DNA of 41,112 bases, from NCBI GenBank assembly GCA_021808055.1, contig JAKBCH010000011.1, forward strand, positions 1-41,112, written 5' to 3'. The translations under genes and the position numbers were made by a program. How positions within the stretch are numbered: position 1 is the stretch's first letter; every line of letters starts with the position of its first letter. Positions 23,379 to 31,987 of this stretch are shown in pieces. Origin of the DNA: Pseudomonadota bacterium (GTDB taxonomy: Bacteria; Pseudomonadota; Alphaproteobacteria; Acetobacterales; Acetobacteraceae). The notes under the pieces were generated by a model that saw only the letters and a list, made by a program, of their open reading frames with translations, was not told where the DNA came from and did no database searches.

Positions 23379-25181
23379 ATGGAGCAGAACAAAATGGTGC
23401 GGCAGCCGGATGGGGTTTCCACCGGAAATTCGGCGTCTCTCCCGAGCTGGGACCTCACGGATCTCTACGCCGCGCCCACGGACCCGCGCATTGAAGCAGA
23501 CCTGAAGCATGTTCAGGCGGGGGCGGATAAGTTTGCCGCCGCCTGCCAGGGCAAGCTGGCCAGTTTTTCCGGCGCGGAACTGGCCGAGGCGATCCGGACA
23601 TACGAGGCGTTGCAGGAAATTCCTGGCCGCATCATGTCCTATGCAGTGCTGCTGTTCTCGGCGGATTCCTCGGTGCCAGCGCATGGGCAGTTCTACCAGA
23701 CCATGTCCGAGCGGGTGGCCGCGCTTGGCACCAAAACGCTGTTTTTCACGCTGGAGCTGAACCGCCTGCCGGAAGAAAAGCTGCAAGACCCGGCGCTGGC
23801 GCATTATGCCGCCTGGCTGCGGGATTTGCGAGTGTTTCTGCCGCATCAGCGCGAGGATGTGGTTGAGCAGCTCTTCATGGAAAAGGATGTGACCGGGCAT
23901 TCCGCCTGGGTGCGCCTGTTCGATGAGACCATTGCCGGATTGCGGGTGGAGGTGAAGGGCGAGGAACTGACCCTTTCCGCCGCGCTGAACAAGCTGTCGG
24001 ACTCAGACCGTTCTGTGCGCGAGGCGGCGGCCAAGGAAGTGGCCGGGGCGATGCAAACGAATGAGAAATTATTCGCGCTCGTGCTGAACACCATCGCCAA
24101 GGATAAGGCGATTGAGGATGAGTGGCACGCCTACCCGCGCCCGTGGTCTTACCGCAACCGGGCGAATATGGTTGAGGATGAGGTGGTGGATGCGTTGGTG
24201 GGGGCGGTGAAATCCTCCTATGGCCGCCTTTCTCACCGCTATTACGCGCTGAAAGCCAAATGGCTAGGTCTCCCGAAACTGGAGCACTGGGACCGCAACG
24301 CGCCCTTGCCCGCCGATGCGGATAAATCCATCTCCTGGACCCAGGCACGGGATATTGTGTTGAACGCCTATGGCGGGTTCAACCCGGAACTGGCCGAGGC
24401 GATCAAGCCGTTTTTCGACAAAAACTGGATCGACGCGGCGCTGCGGCCCGGCAAGGCGGGGGGCGCGTTCTCGCATTCAACGGTGCCCTCCGCGCATCCT
24501 TATGTGCTGATGAATTTTCACGGCAAAACCCGCGATGTGATGACCCTGGCGCATGAGCTGGGCCATGGCGTGCACCAAACCCTGGCGGCGAAGCAGGGCT
24601 ATCTGGGTGCGGGCACGCCGTTAACCCTGGCGGAAACCGCCAGCGTGTTCGGGGAGATGCTGACCTTCCGCTCATTACTGGATGCCGAGACCGACCCGGC
24701 GCGGCGGCGGATTATGCTGGCGCAGAAGGTGGAGGACATGCTGAACACCGTGGTGCGGCAGATCGCCTTCCATGAGTTCGAGGTGGCGTTCCATACCGAG
24801 CGCGCCGAGGGCGAGATTCTGCTGGAGCGTATTTGCGAAATCTGGCTGGATGTGCAGACCAGGAGCCTCGGCCCGGCCTTTAACTTTACCGCGGATTACA
24901 AGGTTTTCTGGGCCTATATCTCGCACTTCTTTCACTCGCCGTTTTATGTGTATGCCTATGCCTTTGGGGATTGCCTGGTGAACGCGCTTTATGCCGTTTA
25001 TCAGGAAAGCCCGGACAAGCCGGCTTTCGCGGCCAAATACCGGGAGATGCTGGCGGCGGGTGGCACCAAGCGGCATAAGGAGCTGCTGGCCCCGTTCGGG
25101 TTGGACGCTTCCGACCCCGCTTTTTGGAATAAGGGGTTGGATGTGATCTCAGGCTTTATCGACGAGCTGGAAAAAGCATGA
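23379..25181 (+). CDS. pepF: M3-family oligoendopeptidase F
   Basis: Cytoplasmic zinc metallopeptidase that cleaves short peptides. The 600-residue protein has the thermolysin-type zinc site HELGH (His392-His396) in MTLAHELGHGVHQTLA, followed by LAETASVFGEM with the third zinc ligand Glu, and the FYVYAYAFGDCLVNALY segment near the C-terminus that closes the active site. ATG at 23379 follows GGAG at five bases; ATG at 23358 is possible but lacks one. Its stop overlaps the start of the ABC1 kinase gene as ATGA, so the two are translated together. Confidence 0.93.
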   Translation: MEQNKMVRQPDGVSTGNSASLPSWDLTDLYAAPTDPRIEADLKHVQAGADKFAAACQGKLASFSGAELAEAIRTYEALQEIPGRIMSYAVLLFSADSSVPAHGQFYQTMSERVAALGTKTLFFTLELNRLPEEKLQDPALAHYAAWLRDLRVFLPHQREDVVEQLFMEKDVTGHSAWVRLFDETIAGLRVEVKGEELTLSAALNKLSDSDRSVREAAAKEVAGAMQTNEKLFALVLNTIAKDKAIEDEWHAYPRPWSYRNRANMVEDEVVDALVGAVKSSYGRLSHRYYALKAKWLGLPKLEHWDRNAPLPADADKSISWTQARDIVLNAYGGFNPELAEAIKPFFDKNWIDAALRPGKAGGAFSHSTVPSAHPYVLMNFHGKTRDVMTLAHELGHGVHQTLAAKQGYLGAGTPLTLAETASVFGEMLTFRSLLDAETDPARRRIMLAQKVEDMLNTVVRQIAFHEFEVAFHTERAEGEILLERICEIWLDVQTRSLGPAFNFTADYKVFWAYISHFFHSPFYVYAYAFGDCLVNALYAVYQESPDKPAFAAKYREMLAAGGTKRHKELLAPFGLDASDPAFWNKGLDVISGFIDELEKA

Positions 25182-26527
25182 GTGACCGGGGCGGGAATCT
25201 CTTTGGTGAAGTGCGGCGCATGGCCCGGACCTCCGGGGCCGTGGGCGGCATTGCCGCGCGCATCGCAGGCGAGCGGGTGTTTGGCATAAAAACCGACCAG
25301 GCGCGCCATGCGGAGGATCTGAAGTCTCTACTGGGCGGCCTGAAAGGGCCGATGATGAAGGTGGCGCAGTTTCTCTCCACCGTGCCGGATGCGCTGCCGC
25401 CTGAATATGCGAAGCAGTTGGCCGAGCTGCAATCCAACGCCCCACCGATGGGCTGGCCCTTTGTGCGCCGCCGCATGTCCGGTGAGATGGGGCCGGATTG
25501 GGAAAGTAAATTCAAGAGCTTCTCCCGCGAGGCCGTGGCCGCTGCCAGCCTGGGGCAAGTGCACCGCGCCACCCTGCCGGATGGCCGGGATGTGGCGGTG
25601 AAGCTGCAATACCCGGATATGCCCAGCGTCATCGAGGCGGATTTGCGCCAGGTGAAGCTGGCCATGGCGGTTTATCAGCGAATAGATAGCGCGATCATCC
25701 AGGACGACATCTTTGTGGAGCTGAGTGAACGGTTCCGCGAGGAGTTGGATTATCTGCGCGAAGCCTCGCAAATGCGGCTCTACCGGTTGATGCTGGCCGA
25801 TGTGCCGGATGTGAACGTGCCCGAGCCGGTGGAGGGCTACACCACCACCCGGATGCTGACGATGAACTGGCTGCAAGGAGTTGGTTTTCGCCAATGGCTG
25901 GAGGCCAAGCCCAGCCAGGAAAGCCGCAACGCGCTGGCCACCGCCTTGTTCAGGGCCTGGTATATTCCGTTTTACCGCTACGGTGTGATCCATGGCGACC
26001 CGCATCTGGGCAATTATCAGGTGAATGGAGCCGGGCAGCTTAACCTGCTGGATTACGGCTCCATCCGCGTGTTTCCGCCAAAATTCGTCTCTGGCGTGCT
26101 GGCGCTTTACAACGCCGTGCGGGAGAATGACGAGGCCCGCGCCCGCCATGCTTATGAGATATGGGGCTTTCAGGGCATCACGGATGAGCAGGTGGACGTG
26201 CTGAATGACTGGGCGAAGTTTTTGTATCAGCCGTTGATCGAGGACCGGGTGCGGCCGATTCAAGAAGGGCAGGGCACGGAGTTTGGGCGCGAAGTGGCGC
26301 AGAAGGTTCATGCCGGGTTGCAACGCACCGGGGGTGTGCGCCCGCCACGCGAGTTTGTGTTGATGGACCGTTCTGCCATCGGGCTGGGCGCCGTTTTCAT
26401 GCGGCTGGGGGCGGAGCTGAACTGGTGCCGACTGTTCCAGGAAACCGTGGCGGGGTTCGACGAAGCGACGATGGCAGCAAAGCAGGCGCAAGCGCTTCAG
26501 GTTGCCGGGGTGCCAGAGGCCAAGTAA
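25178..26527 (+). CDS. ABC1/UbiB-family atypical kinase-like protein
   Basis: Member of the family that includes UbiB and Coq8, tied to ubiquinone synthesis or lipid handling. In the 449 residues the KxGQ motif reads KVAQ (Lys61-Gln64), the Ala-rich nucleotide loop is AVAAASLGQVHRA, the VAIK-like Lys is in VAVKLQYPD, and the catalytic HGDPHLGN and DYG are present. No C-terminal membrane helices are seen, unlike E. coli UbiB, so it may be a paralogue rather than the main UbiB. It overlaps pepF and is followed after nine bases by a methyltransferase gene. Confidence 0.88.
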   Translation: MSDRGGNLFGEVRRMARTSGAVGGIAARIAGERVFGIKTDQARHAEDLKSLLGGLKGPMMKVAQFLSTVPDALPPEYAKQLAELQSNAPPMGWPFVRRRMSGEMGPDWESKFKSFSREAVAAASLGQVHRATLPDGRDVAVKLQYPDMPSVIEADLRQVKLAMAVYQRIDSAIIQDDIFVELSERFREELDYLREASQMRLYRLMLADVPDVNVPEPVEGYTTTRMLTMNWLQGVGFRQWLEAKPSQESRNALATALFRAWYIPFYRYGVIHGDPHLGNYQVNGAGQLNLLDYGSIRVFPPKFVSGVLALYNAVRENDEARARHAYEIWGFQGITDEQVDVLNDWAKFLYQPLIEDRVRPIQEGQGTEFGREVAQKVHAGLQRTGGVRPPREFVLMDRSAIGLGAVFMRLGAELNWCRLFQETVAGFDEATMAAKQAQALQVAGVPEAK

Positions 26528-26536
26528 ACACACGCC

Positions 26537-27286
26537 ATGGCGATTCTCCAACGTGGCTTTTTCCGCTCAGGGTTGTTTGCCCGGGCCTATCGTAAGTTGC
26601 TGCATTCGATCTATGCCAACGATCTTTGGCTGGATTTGCGGCTGCACGCCAAACGTGAAGCGGTGGACTATATCATTGCCCATATGAGCGAGGCGATGGT
26701 GCTGGCGGACCGGGACGAGCTGGCGCGCTTTGCCCTCTCCCGCGCGCCCAAAGACGGCCTGGTGCTGGAGTTTGGTGTGGCGAAGGGGGCGAGCTTACGA
26801 AATCTGGCTGGCCAAACCGCCCGCCAGGTGCATGGTTTCGACAGTTTTGGCGGCTTGCCGGAGGCGTGGTCGGGTACCAAGGAGCAGGCAGGGGCTTTCA
26901 CCCAAAGGGGCAAACTGCCGAAAGTGCCTCCGAATGCGGTGCTGCATCCTGGCTGGTTTGACCAGACTTTGCCGCCGTTTCTTACCGCGCATGAGGGAAA
27001 TGCCGCGTTCATTCATGTGGATTGCGATATCTATACCAGTACGGTGGTTATCTTTTCGGCTTTACGGGACCGAATTGTTCCAGGGACTGTTGTGCTTTTT
27101 GATGAATACTTTAATTATCCCGGATGGCGAGCGCATGAGTATAAGGCGTTCCAGGAATTTATCCGGCAGGTTGGGCTGACTTATGAGTATATAGGTTTTT
27201 CAGCCGAGAAAGGGCATGTGGCGGTGCGAATCGGCGCGGCGGGCGAGTTCGCAGAACCGGTGCCGCCGGGCCCGCGGGCGAGGTAA
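26537..27286 (+). CDS. TylF/MycF-like class I SAM-dependent methyltransferase
   Basis: The 249-residue protein has a SAM-binding motif LEFGVAKGASLRNLA, then VHGFDSFGGLPEAW and FIHVDCDIYTSTVVIF with the metal-binding acidic residues and LFDEYFNYPGWRAHEYKAF, as in macrocin O-methyltransferase relatives. Such enzymes methylate hydroxyls of sugars in antibiotics or surface glycans, but similar proteins of unknown role are common. It lies nine bases after the ABC1 kinase gene, likely in the same operon. Substrate unknown. Confidence 0.85.
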   Translation: MAILQRGFFRSGLFARAYRKLLHSIYANDLWLDLRLHAKREAVDYIIAHMSEAMVLADRDELARFALSRAPKDGLVLEFGVAKGASLRNLAGQTARQVHGFDSFGGLPEAWSGTKEQAGAFTQRGKLPKVPPNAVLHPGWFDQTLPPFLTAHEGNAAFIHVDCDIYTSTVVIFSALRDRIVPGTVVLFDEYFNYPGWRAHEYKAFQEFIRQVGLTYEYIGFSAEKGHVAVRIGAAGEFAEPVPPGPRAR

Positions 27287-27427
27287 CTGGCGTAGGATCA
27301 GCCGAATGCCGAGGTAAATCCACTAAAGTAGTTGGGTTTGCATTGTTTATAGCTGGGTAGGCGCTTGCAATATTAAGCACGTTAACCCAAGGTGCCGCGA
27401 AACTTTAAGGGATTTGAGGACAGGTAA

Positions 27428-28561
27428 ATGCGTCTAGCGGTTTTGAAGGAGCGCCGTGCGGGAGAAGCCCGCGTTGCGGCAACCCCTGACACGGTGAAGA
27501 AATTGATCGGGCTGGGGCTGACAGTCGCCATTGAGGCGGGGGCGGGCATTCAATCCGCGATTTCTGATCAGGATTTTGCTGCCGCGGGTGCAGAGGTTGT
27601 TGCGGATGCCGCGGCCGTCACCCGTGGGGCCGGGATTCTGTTCGCGGTGAACGCGCCGGATGAATCCGTGCGCGCTTTGCTCGAACCTGGCACGCTTGTC
27701 GTTGCCACGATGGGCGCTGCGTCCGATCCTGAATTGGCCCCTGCCTTTGCCGCCGCGAAGCTGGATGCTGTGGCGCTGGAGCTGTTGCCGCGAAGCAGCC
27801 GCGCGCAGAGCATGGACGTGCTCTCATCCCAGGCGAATCTTGCAGGTTACCGCGCGGTGATCGAGGCGGCGGATGCCTTCCCCCGCGGTTTTCCGCTGCT
27901 GATGACGGCTGCTGGCACGGTTCCGCCGGCCCGCGTTTTCGTGATCGGTGCAGGTGTGGCCGGTTTGCAGGCCATCGCCACGGCGCGCCGTCTCGGCGGT
28001 ATCGTCTCCGGCACAGATGTGCGCCCTGCCGCGAAGGAAGAAATTCGCTCGCTCGGCGCGACCTATGTGGGCGTGGATGACGAGGAAAGTGCGAAGCAGA
28101 CCGGGCCTTATGCCGGGCAGATGTCCGATGAGTTCCGTGCCAAGCAGGCCGCGTTGATGACCAGCACCATCGCCAAGAATGACATCGTGATCTGCACCGC
28201 CCTGGTGCAGGGCCGCAAGGCGCCGGTGATCGTGACCTCTGAGATGGTGGCGGGCATGAAGTCCGGTTCCATCATCGTGGATCTCGCGGCGGAAGCTGGG
28301 GGCAACTGCGCCGACACTGTGCCGGGTGAGGTTATCACCACGCCGAATGGCGTGACGATTATCGGCCACAAAAATTGGCCCGCGCGCATTGCCGTGGCGG
28401 CAAGCCAGCTTTATGCGCGCAACCTTATTACGTTCCTCACCACCTTCTGGGACAAGGACGCCAAGGCGCCGAACCTGAAGCCGGATGATGACCTGATTAA
28501 AGGTGCGTTGTTGACCCGGGGCGGCGAGATTGTTCACCCCAATTTCAAGCCCGCCGCCTAA
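27428..28561 (+). CDS. pntAA: Proton-translocating NAD(P) transhydrogenase, subunit alpha part 1
   Basis: Cytoplasmic NAD(H)-binding domain I of the transhydrogenase that uses the proton gradient to make NADPH. The 377 residues include KERRAGEARVAATPDTVKKL, the RAQSMDVLSSQANLAGYRAV stretch, the Rossmann motif VIGAGVAGLQAIATARRLG and the mobile-loop region AGMKSGSIIVDLAAEAGGN. In many bacteria parts 1 and 2 are one PntA; here they are split, as in Rhodospirillum. The 141-base upstream gap must hold the operon promoter. pntAB follows after 21 bases. Confidence 0.96.
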   Translation: MRLAVLKERRAGEARVAATPDTVKKLIGLGLTVAIEAGAGIQSAISDQDFAAAGAEVVADAAAVTRGAGILFAVNAPDESVRALLEPGTLVVATMGAASDPELAPAFAAAKLDAVALELLPRSSRAQSMDVLSSQANLAGYRAVIEAADAFPRGFPLLMTAAGTVPPARVFVIGAGVAGLQAIATARRLGGIVSGTDVRPAAKEEIRSLGATYVGVDDEESAKQTGPYAGQMSDEFRAKQAALMTSTIAKNDIVICTALVQGRKAPVIVTSEMVAGMKSGSIIVDLAAEAGGNCADTVPGEVITTPNGVTIIGHKNWPARIAVAASQLYARNLITFLTTFWDKDAKAPNLKPDDDLIKGALLTRGGEIVHPNFKPAA

Positions 28562-28582
28562 CAGAAAGGGAGGCTTTCCATC

Positions 28583-28972
28583 ATGACACCCGCAGATTTA
28601 GCCGCCCAGGCGGCGGACCTCGCCCACCAGGCTTCCGTGCTGGCACAGAACGCCGCTGGTGTGGCTGCCGTGGTTGCGCAGAACGCGCCGCCGGCCGCGC
28701 CTTTTGTGTATTTGTTCAGCATTTTCGTGCTGGCCTGCTTCGTTGGCTATTACGTGGTGTGGAGCGTGACCCCCGCTTTGCACTCACCGCTGATGGCCGT
28801 CACCAACGCCATTTCCTCCGTCATCATCGTCGGCGCCATGCTGGCCACCGGGCTGCATGGCTCGATGGTGGCGCATGTGTTCGGCTTCCTGGCCGTGGTG
28901 CTGGTCTCGGTTAATATTTTTGGCGGCTTTGCGGTAACCAACCGCATGTTGGCCATGTTCAAGAAGAAGTAA
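28583..28972 (+). CDS. pntAB: NAD(P) transhydrogenase, subunit alpha part 2 (membrane)
   Basis: Small membrane subunit of 129 residues with three to four helices (about 41-60, 70-88, 93-115), of the split PntA type. The first 35 residues are Ala/Gln-rich. SD AGGGAGG precedes the ATG by about ten bases. It lies between pntAA and pntB, with seven bases to the latter. Confidence 0.94.
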   Translation: MTPADLAAQAADLAHQASVLAQNAAGVAAVVAQNAPPAAPFVYLFSIFVLACFVGYYVVWSVTPALHSPLMAVTNAISSVIIVGAMLATGLHGSMVAHVFGFLAVVLVSVNIFGGFAVTNRMLAMFKKK

Positions 28973-28979
28973 GCGCAAA

Positions 28980-30389
28980 ATGAATCAGTCTCTCACCTCC
29001 TTCGCGTATCTCGTCGCGGCGGTTCTGTTCATTCTGGCGCTGCGTGGCTTGTCTCACCCCACCACCTCCCGCCAGGGCAACCGCTTCGGCATCATCGGCA
29101 TGGTTGTCGCCATTGCTGCCACCTTCCTGCATAGCGGGATGGATTGGGGCTGGGCGCTGGTGATCGTGCTCGGTGTCGCCATTGGCGGCTCCATCGGCCT
29201 GGTTGTGGCGCAGAAGATCAAGATGACGGCGCTGCCGCAGCTTGTCGCCGCGTTCCACTCACTGGTGGGTCTGGCCGCCGTGTTCGTTGCCACCTCGGCG
29301 CTTAATGCGCCGCAGAGCTTTGGTATCGGCACGCCGCACCATATCCATACCGAAAGCCTGATCGAAATGTCGATCGGCCTGGCCATTGGTGCCATCACCT
29401 TCTCCGGATCGCTGATCGCTTTCGCGAAGTTGCAGGCCTTGATGAAGGGCACGCCGATTACCTTCCGTGGCCAACATCAGCTGAATGGCAGCATCGGCGT
29501 TGCGATTTTGCTGCTGGTGATCGCGTTTGTGGCGTCCGGCGGCAGCATGGTGCTGTTTGCGCTTATCGCATTGCTGGCCTTCACACTCGGCTTCCTGTTG
29601 ATCATTCCCATCGGCGGCGCGGATATGCCCGTGGTGGTTTCCATGCTCAACTCCTATTCCGGCTGGGCAGCATCAGGCATTGGTTTCACCATCGGCAATC
29701 TGGCGCTCATCGTAACCGGTGCGCTGGTTGGTTCTTCCGGTGCGATTCTGTCCTACATCATGTGTAAGGGCATGAACCGTTCGATCATCAACGTGATCGC
29801 CGGTGGATTTGGCAATTCCGGCGATGCGGCACCCGTGGGCGGCAGCAACGCCGAAGGCAAGGCGGTGAAGCATGGATCCGCCGACGACGCGGCCTTCATC
29901 ATGAAGAACGCCTCAAAGGTTATCGTGGTGCCGGGTTATGGCATGGCGGTTTCTCAGGCGCAGCACGCGCTTCGTGAACTGGGCGATTTGCTGAAGGATG
30001 ACGGCGTGGAAGTGAAATACGCCATTCACCCTGTGGCAGGCCGTATGCCAGGGCATATGAACGTGCTGCTGGCTGAAGCCAGCGTGCCGTATGACGATGT
30101 GTTCGAGCTGGAGCAGATCAACAACGAATTCGCCACGGCGGATGTTGTTTACGTGATCGGCGCCAACGACGTGACCAACCCCGCGGCCAAGACCAATCCG
30201 CAGAGCCCGATTTACGGCATGCCGATTTTGGACGTGGACAAGGCCAAGACCGTGCTGTTCGTGAAGCGCGGTATGTCCTCCGGTTATGCCGGTGTGGATA
30301 ACGAACTGTTCTTCCGCGACAACACCATGATGCTCTTTGGTGATGCCAAGAAGATGACCGAGGAAATCGTCCAGGCATTGGGGCACTAA
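28980..30389 (+). CDS. pntB: NAD(P) transhydrogenase, subunit beta
   Basis: Membrane domain II plus NADP(H)-binding domain III of the transhydrogenase, 469 residues. About nine helices fill residues 1-270; domain III shows VVPGYGMAVSQAQHALREL, HPVAGRMPGHMNVLLAEA, YVIGANDVTNPAA and KRGMSSGYAGVDN, which bind NADP. It ends the three-gene operon, closed by a strong terminator four bases after the stop. Confidence 0.97.
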   Translation: MNQSLTSFAYLVAAVLFILALRGLSHPTTSRQGNRFGIIGMVVAIAATFLHSGMDWGWALVIVLGVAIGGSIGLVVAQKIKMTALPQLVAAFHSLVGLAAVFVATSALNAPQSFGIGTPHHIHTESLIEMSIGLAIGAITFSGSLIAFAKLQALMKGTPITFRGQHQLNGSIGVAILLLVIAFVASGGSMVLFALIALLAFTLGFLLIIPIGGADMPVVVSMLNSYSGWAASGIGFTIGNLALIVTGALVGSSGAILSYIMCKGMNRSIINVIAGGFGNSGDAAPVGGSNAEGKAVKHGSADDAAFIMKNASKVIVVPGYGMAVSQAQHALRELGDLLKDDGVEVKYAIHPVAGRMPGHMNVLLAEASVPYDDVFELEQINNEFATADVVYVIGANDVTNPAAKTNPQSPIYGMPILDVDKAKTVLFVKRGMSSGYAGVDNELFFRDNTMMLFGDAKKMTEEIVQALGH

Positions 30390-30392
30390 ATC

Positions 30393-30422
30393 AAAAGGCC
30401 GGGGAAATTCCCCGGCCTTTTT
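30393..30422 (+). terminator. Terminator of the pnt operon
   Basis: GGCCGGGG/CCCCGGCC stem extended by A/T pairs, loop AAATT, T run after it. Confidence 0.95.
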
Positions 30423-30440
30423 GTTGAAGCAGGTAGTGCA

Positions 30441-30466
30441 TTGTTTCCGCAGTGTCAGAATTGATC
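30441..30466. repeat. Degenerate copy of the prmA 3' end
   Basis: On the plus strand this matches 31992-32016 (the last codons of prmA) with three C-to-T differences and one extra T. Just beyond, GCGCGT- and TCGATT-like pieces of the prmA end also recur in scrambled spacing (about 30460-30495). The pair brackets the AT-richer membrane-protein gene. Confidence 0.6.
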
Positions 30467-30577
30467 TCGATTAAATCGATCCCTACGCGCCAACCTAAAC
30501 GCTCTCACTTAATAGTAAGAGGTAGATTCTGAAATAAGAGCCGATCAGTTCCGTGTTTCGTTCTCATCTCATCCGGT

Positions 30578-31873
30578 CTAATGCTTAGTGAGTGTCATTG
30601 CCCAGCCGTTTGGCGTTTCAGGGCAAGTGATTGTGCCGCCTGGTGGTGTGATATTGAAAGCCTGAACGCAATCCGAGAAGCTCGGAGAATGATAATGTTG
30701 ATAAGGCCAGTTCAGTAAGGCCCCATAAATGCTCAGTATAAGCAGCCCAAAACTAAAATAGCGGATAAGCTTTGCCCCTTGGAATGCAGCGATAAGAATG
30801 CCGCTAAAACAAACAAGCGAAGGAATCGCAAAATAGCGGAGACCAAATTCGGGTAGATTTAGTTGATGCCAGTTTAAATCCAAAGGCTCAATAAGCGCGG
30901 CGGTGATTTGGATACCACTCCAAAGCAAGGCCCACTTAAATATTTGGGAGCCGTGCCGCCAAGCGGCAAAAAATATCATGCCGAAAAAGCATAGAATGAG
31001 CGTGCTTACAAATTCAGATGTGGCACCCGGCAAAGAAAGAAATGCGCTGGCCAAAGGCGCGCCCAGAATGCTGCAGAGAAAAAATTTATTTGCCATGATG
31101 GACAAGAATAAAGGCAAACTCGCTTGCAAAACTCCGGAGTGCCGTGGATGGGCAGCCAAAGTAACCGCAAGACAAATAGTCTGTATCAGTGCCGTGCTGG
31201 TAATCAGTAAAGCCTTGGTGAGGGAGGTTGTGTTGCGCTGAAAAAGCCACATGCCGAATGCTATTGGCGCAAGAAAGATTGAGAATGGTCCGCTAATGCC
31301 GGAGATGAGCAGTACGGAATATGTAAAAACGCGATTTATTTTGTGGTGCTGCGGAGATTGGGCGGTTAAGAGAAAGCTTGCCATCGCAAGATGCCATTGC
31401 GCGTTGGTCAAATTGAAGTTCAGCTCAGAAACATTGGGCAAAGCTGCATAAAAGCAAGTAATTGCAAAACGCCCGGGCCAGGAGGGAATGGCGTCTTCCA
31501 TGCTTTTGGAGAGCATGACCCCCGCGGGTAATAGCTGACAAATGAACGCTGCGAGTAGATAAAGGATGGGTACCCAAGCCAGCGCAAATGGCTGCACGAG
31601 TAGCGCGATCAATCTGGAGAAACTATTTAGGTATCCGCCGAGTGGATAGAAGAGGCTGGGCCAGCCTACCATGTATGCATCGTGATAAAAGACTTTTCCG
31701 TCTTCCGCCCATAGCCGCGGAACCTCAAAAAGTTGCGGTTCTCGAGAAATCATCAAGAAGGTAATGAAAGCGAGCGCAGCCGAGTATTTGGTGCGCTCGG
31801 ATTGTATCCAGTCCGGCCATATCAGGTTCGAGGTGTTGCCTGGAGCGTTCAGTTTTTCGCCAGCCTGGGTCAA
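30578..31873 (-). CDS. Polytopic membrane protein of unknown function, GT-C-like
   Basis: A 431-residue protein with roughly nine to eleven hydrophobic helices. Its N-terminal loop, PRLWAEDGKVFYHDAY followed by PLGGYLNSFSRLIA, resembles a family of bacterial membrane proteins with an acidic AEDG motif in the first large loop, a layout reminiscent of GT-C glycosyltransferases or mannosyltransferase-like proteins. No activity can be assigned. The start is TTG at 31873 preceded by AAGGA; no earlier ATG is in frame. Base composition is clearly AT-richer than its neighbours, which points to acquisition by transfer. The 3' side faces the pnt terminator and has no own clear terminator; the 114 bases upstream to prmA are also AT-rich and hold nothing recognisable. 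Confidence 0.75.
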   Translation of the reverse strand: MTQAGEKLNAPGNTSNLIWPDWIQSERTKYSAALAFITFLMISREPQLFEVPRLWAEDGKVFYHDAYMVGWPSLFYPLGGYLNSFSRLIALLVQPFALAWVPILYLLAAFICQLLPAGVMLSKSMEDAIPSWPGRFAITCFYAALPNVSELNFNLTNAQWHLAMASFLLTAQSPQHHKINRVFTYSVLLISGISGPFSIFLAPIAFGMWLFQRNTTSLTKALLITSTALIQTICLAVTLAAHPRHSGVLQASLPLFLSIMANKFFLCSILGAPLASAFLSLPGATSEFVSTLILCFFGMIFFAAWRHGSQIFKWALLWSGIQITAALIEPLDLNWHQLNLPEFGLRYFAIPSLVCFSGILIAAFQGAKLIRYFSFGLLILSIYGALLNWPYQHYHSPSFSDCVQAFNITPPGGTITCPETPNGWAMTLTKH

Positions 31874-31987
31874 TGTGTCCTTACCATCATGGATGTCAGG
31901 CTTTAGACCGGAGAATGGTCCCTTGTGTAAGTTAAATTTAGGTGGAGCGCATAAATTTTTAGTGTCGAACGTTCGGAGTGGATTGGC

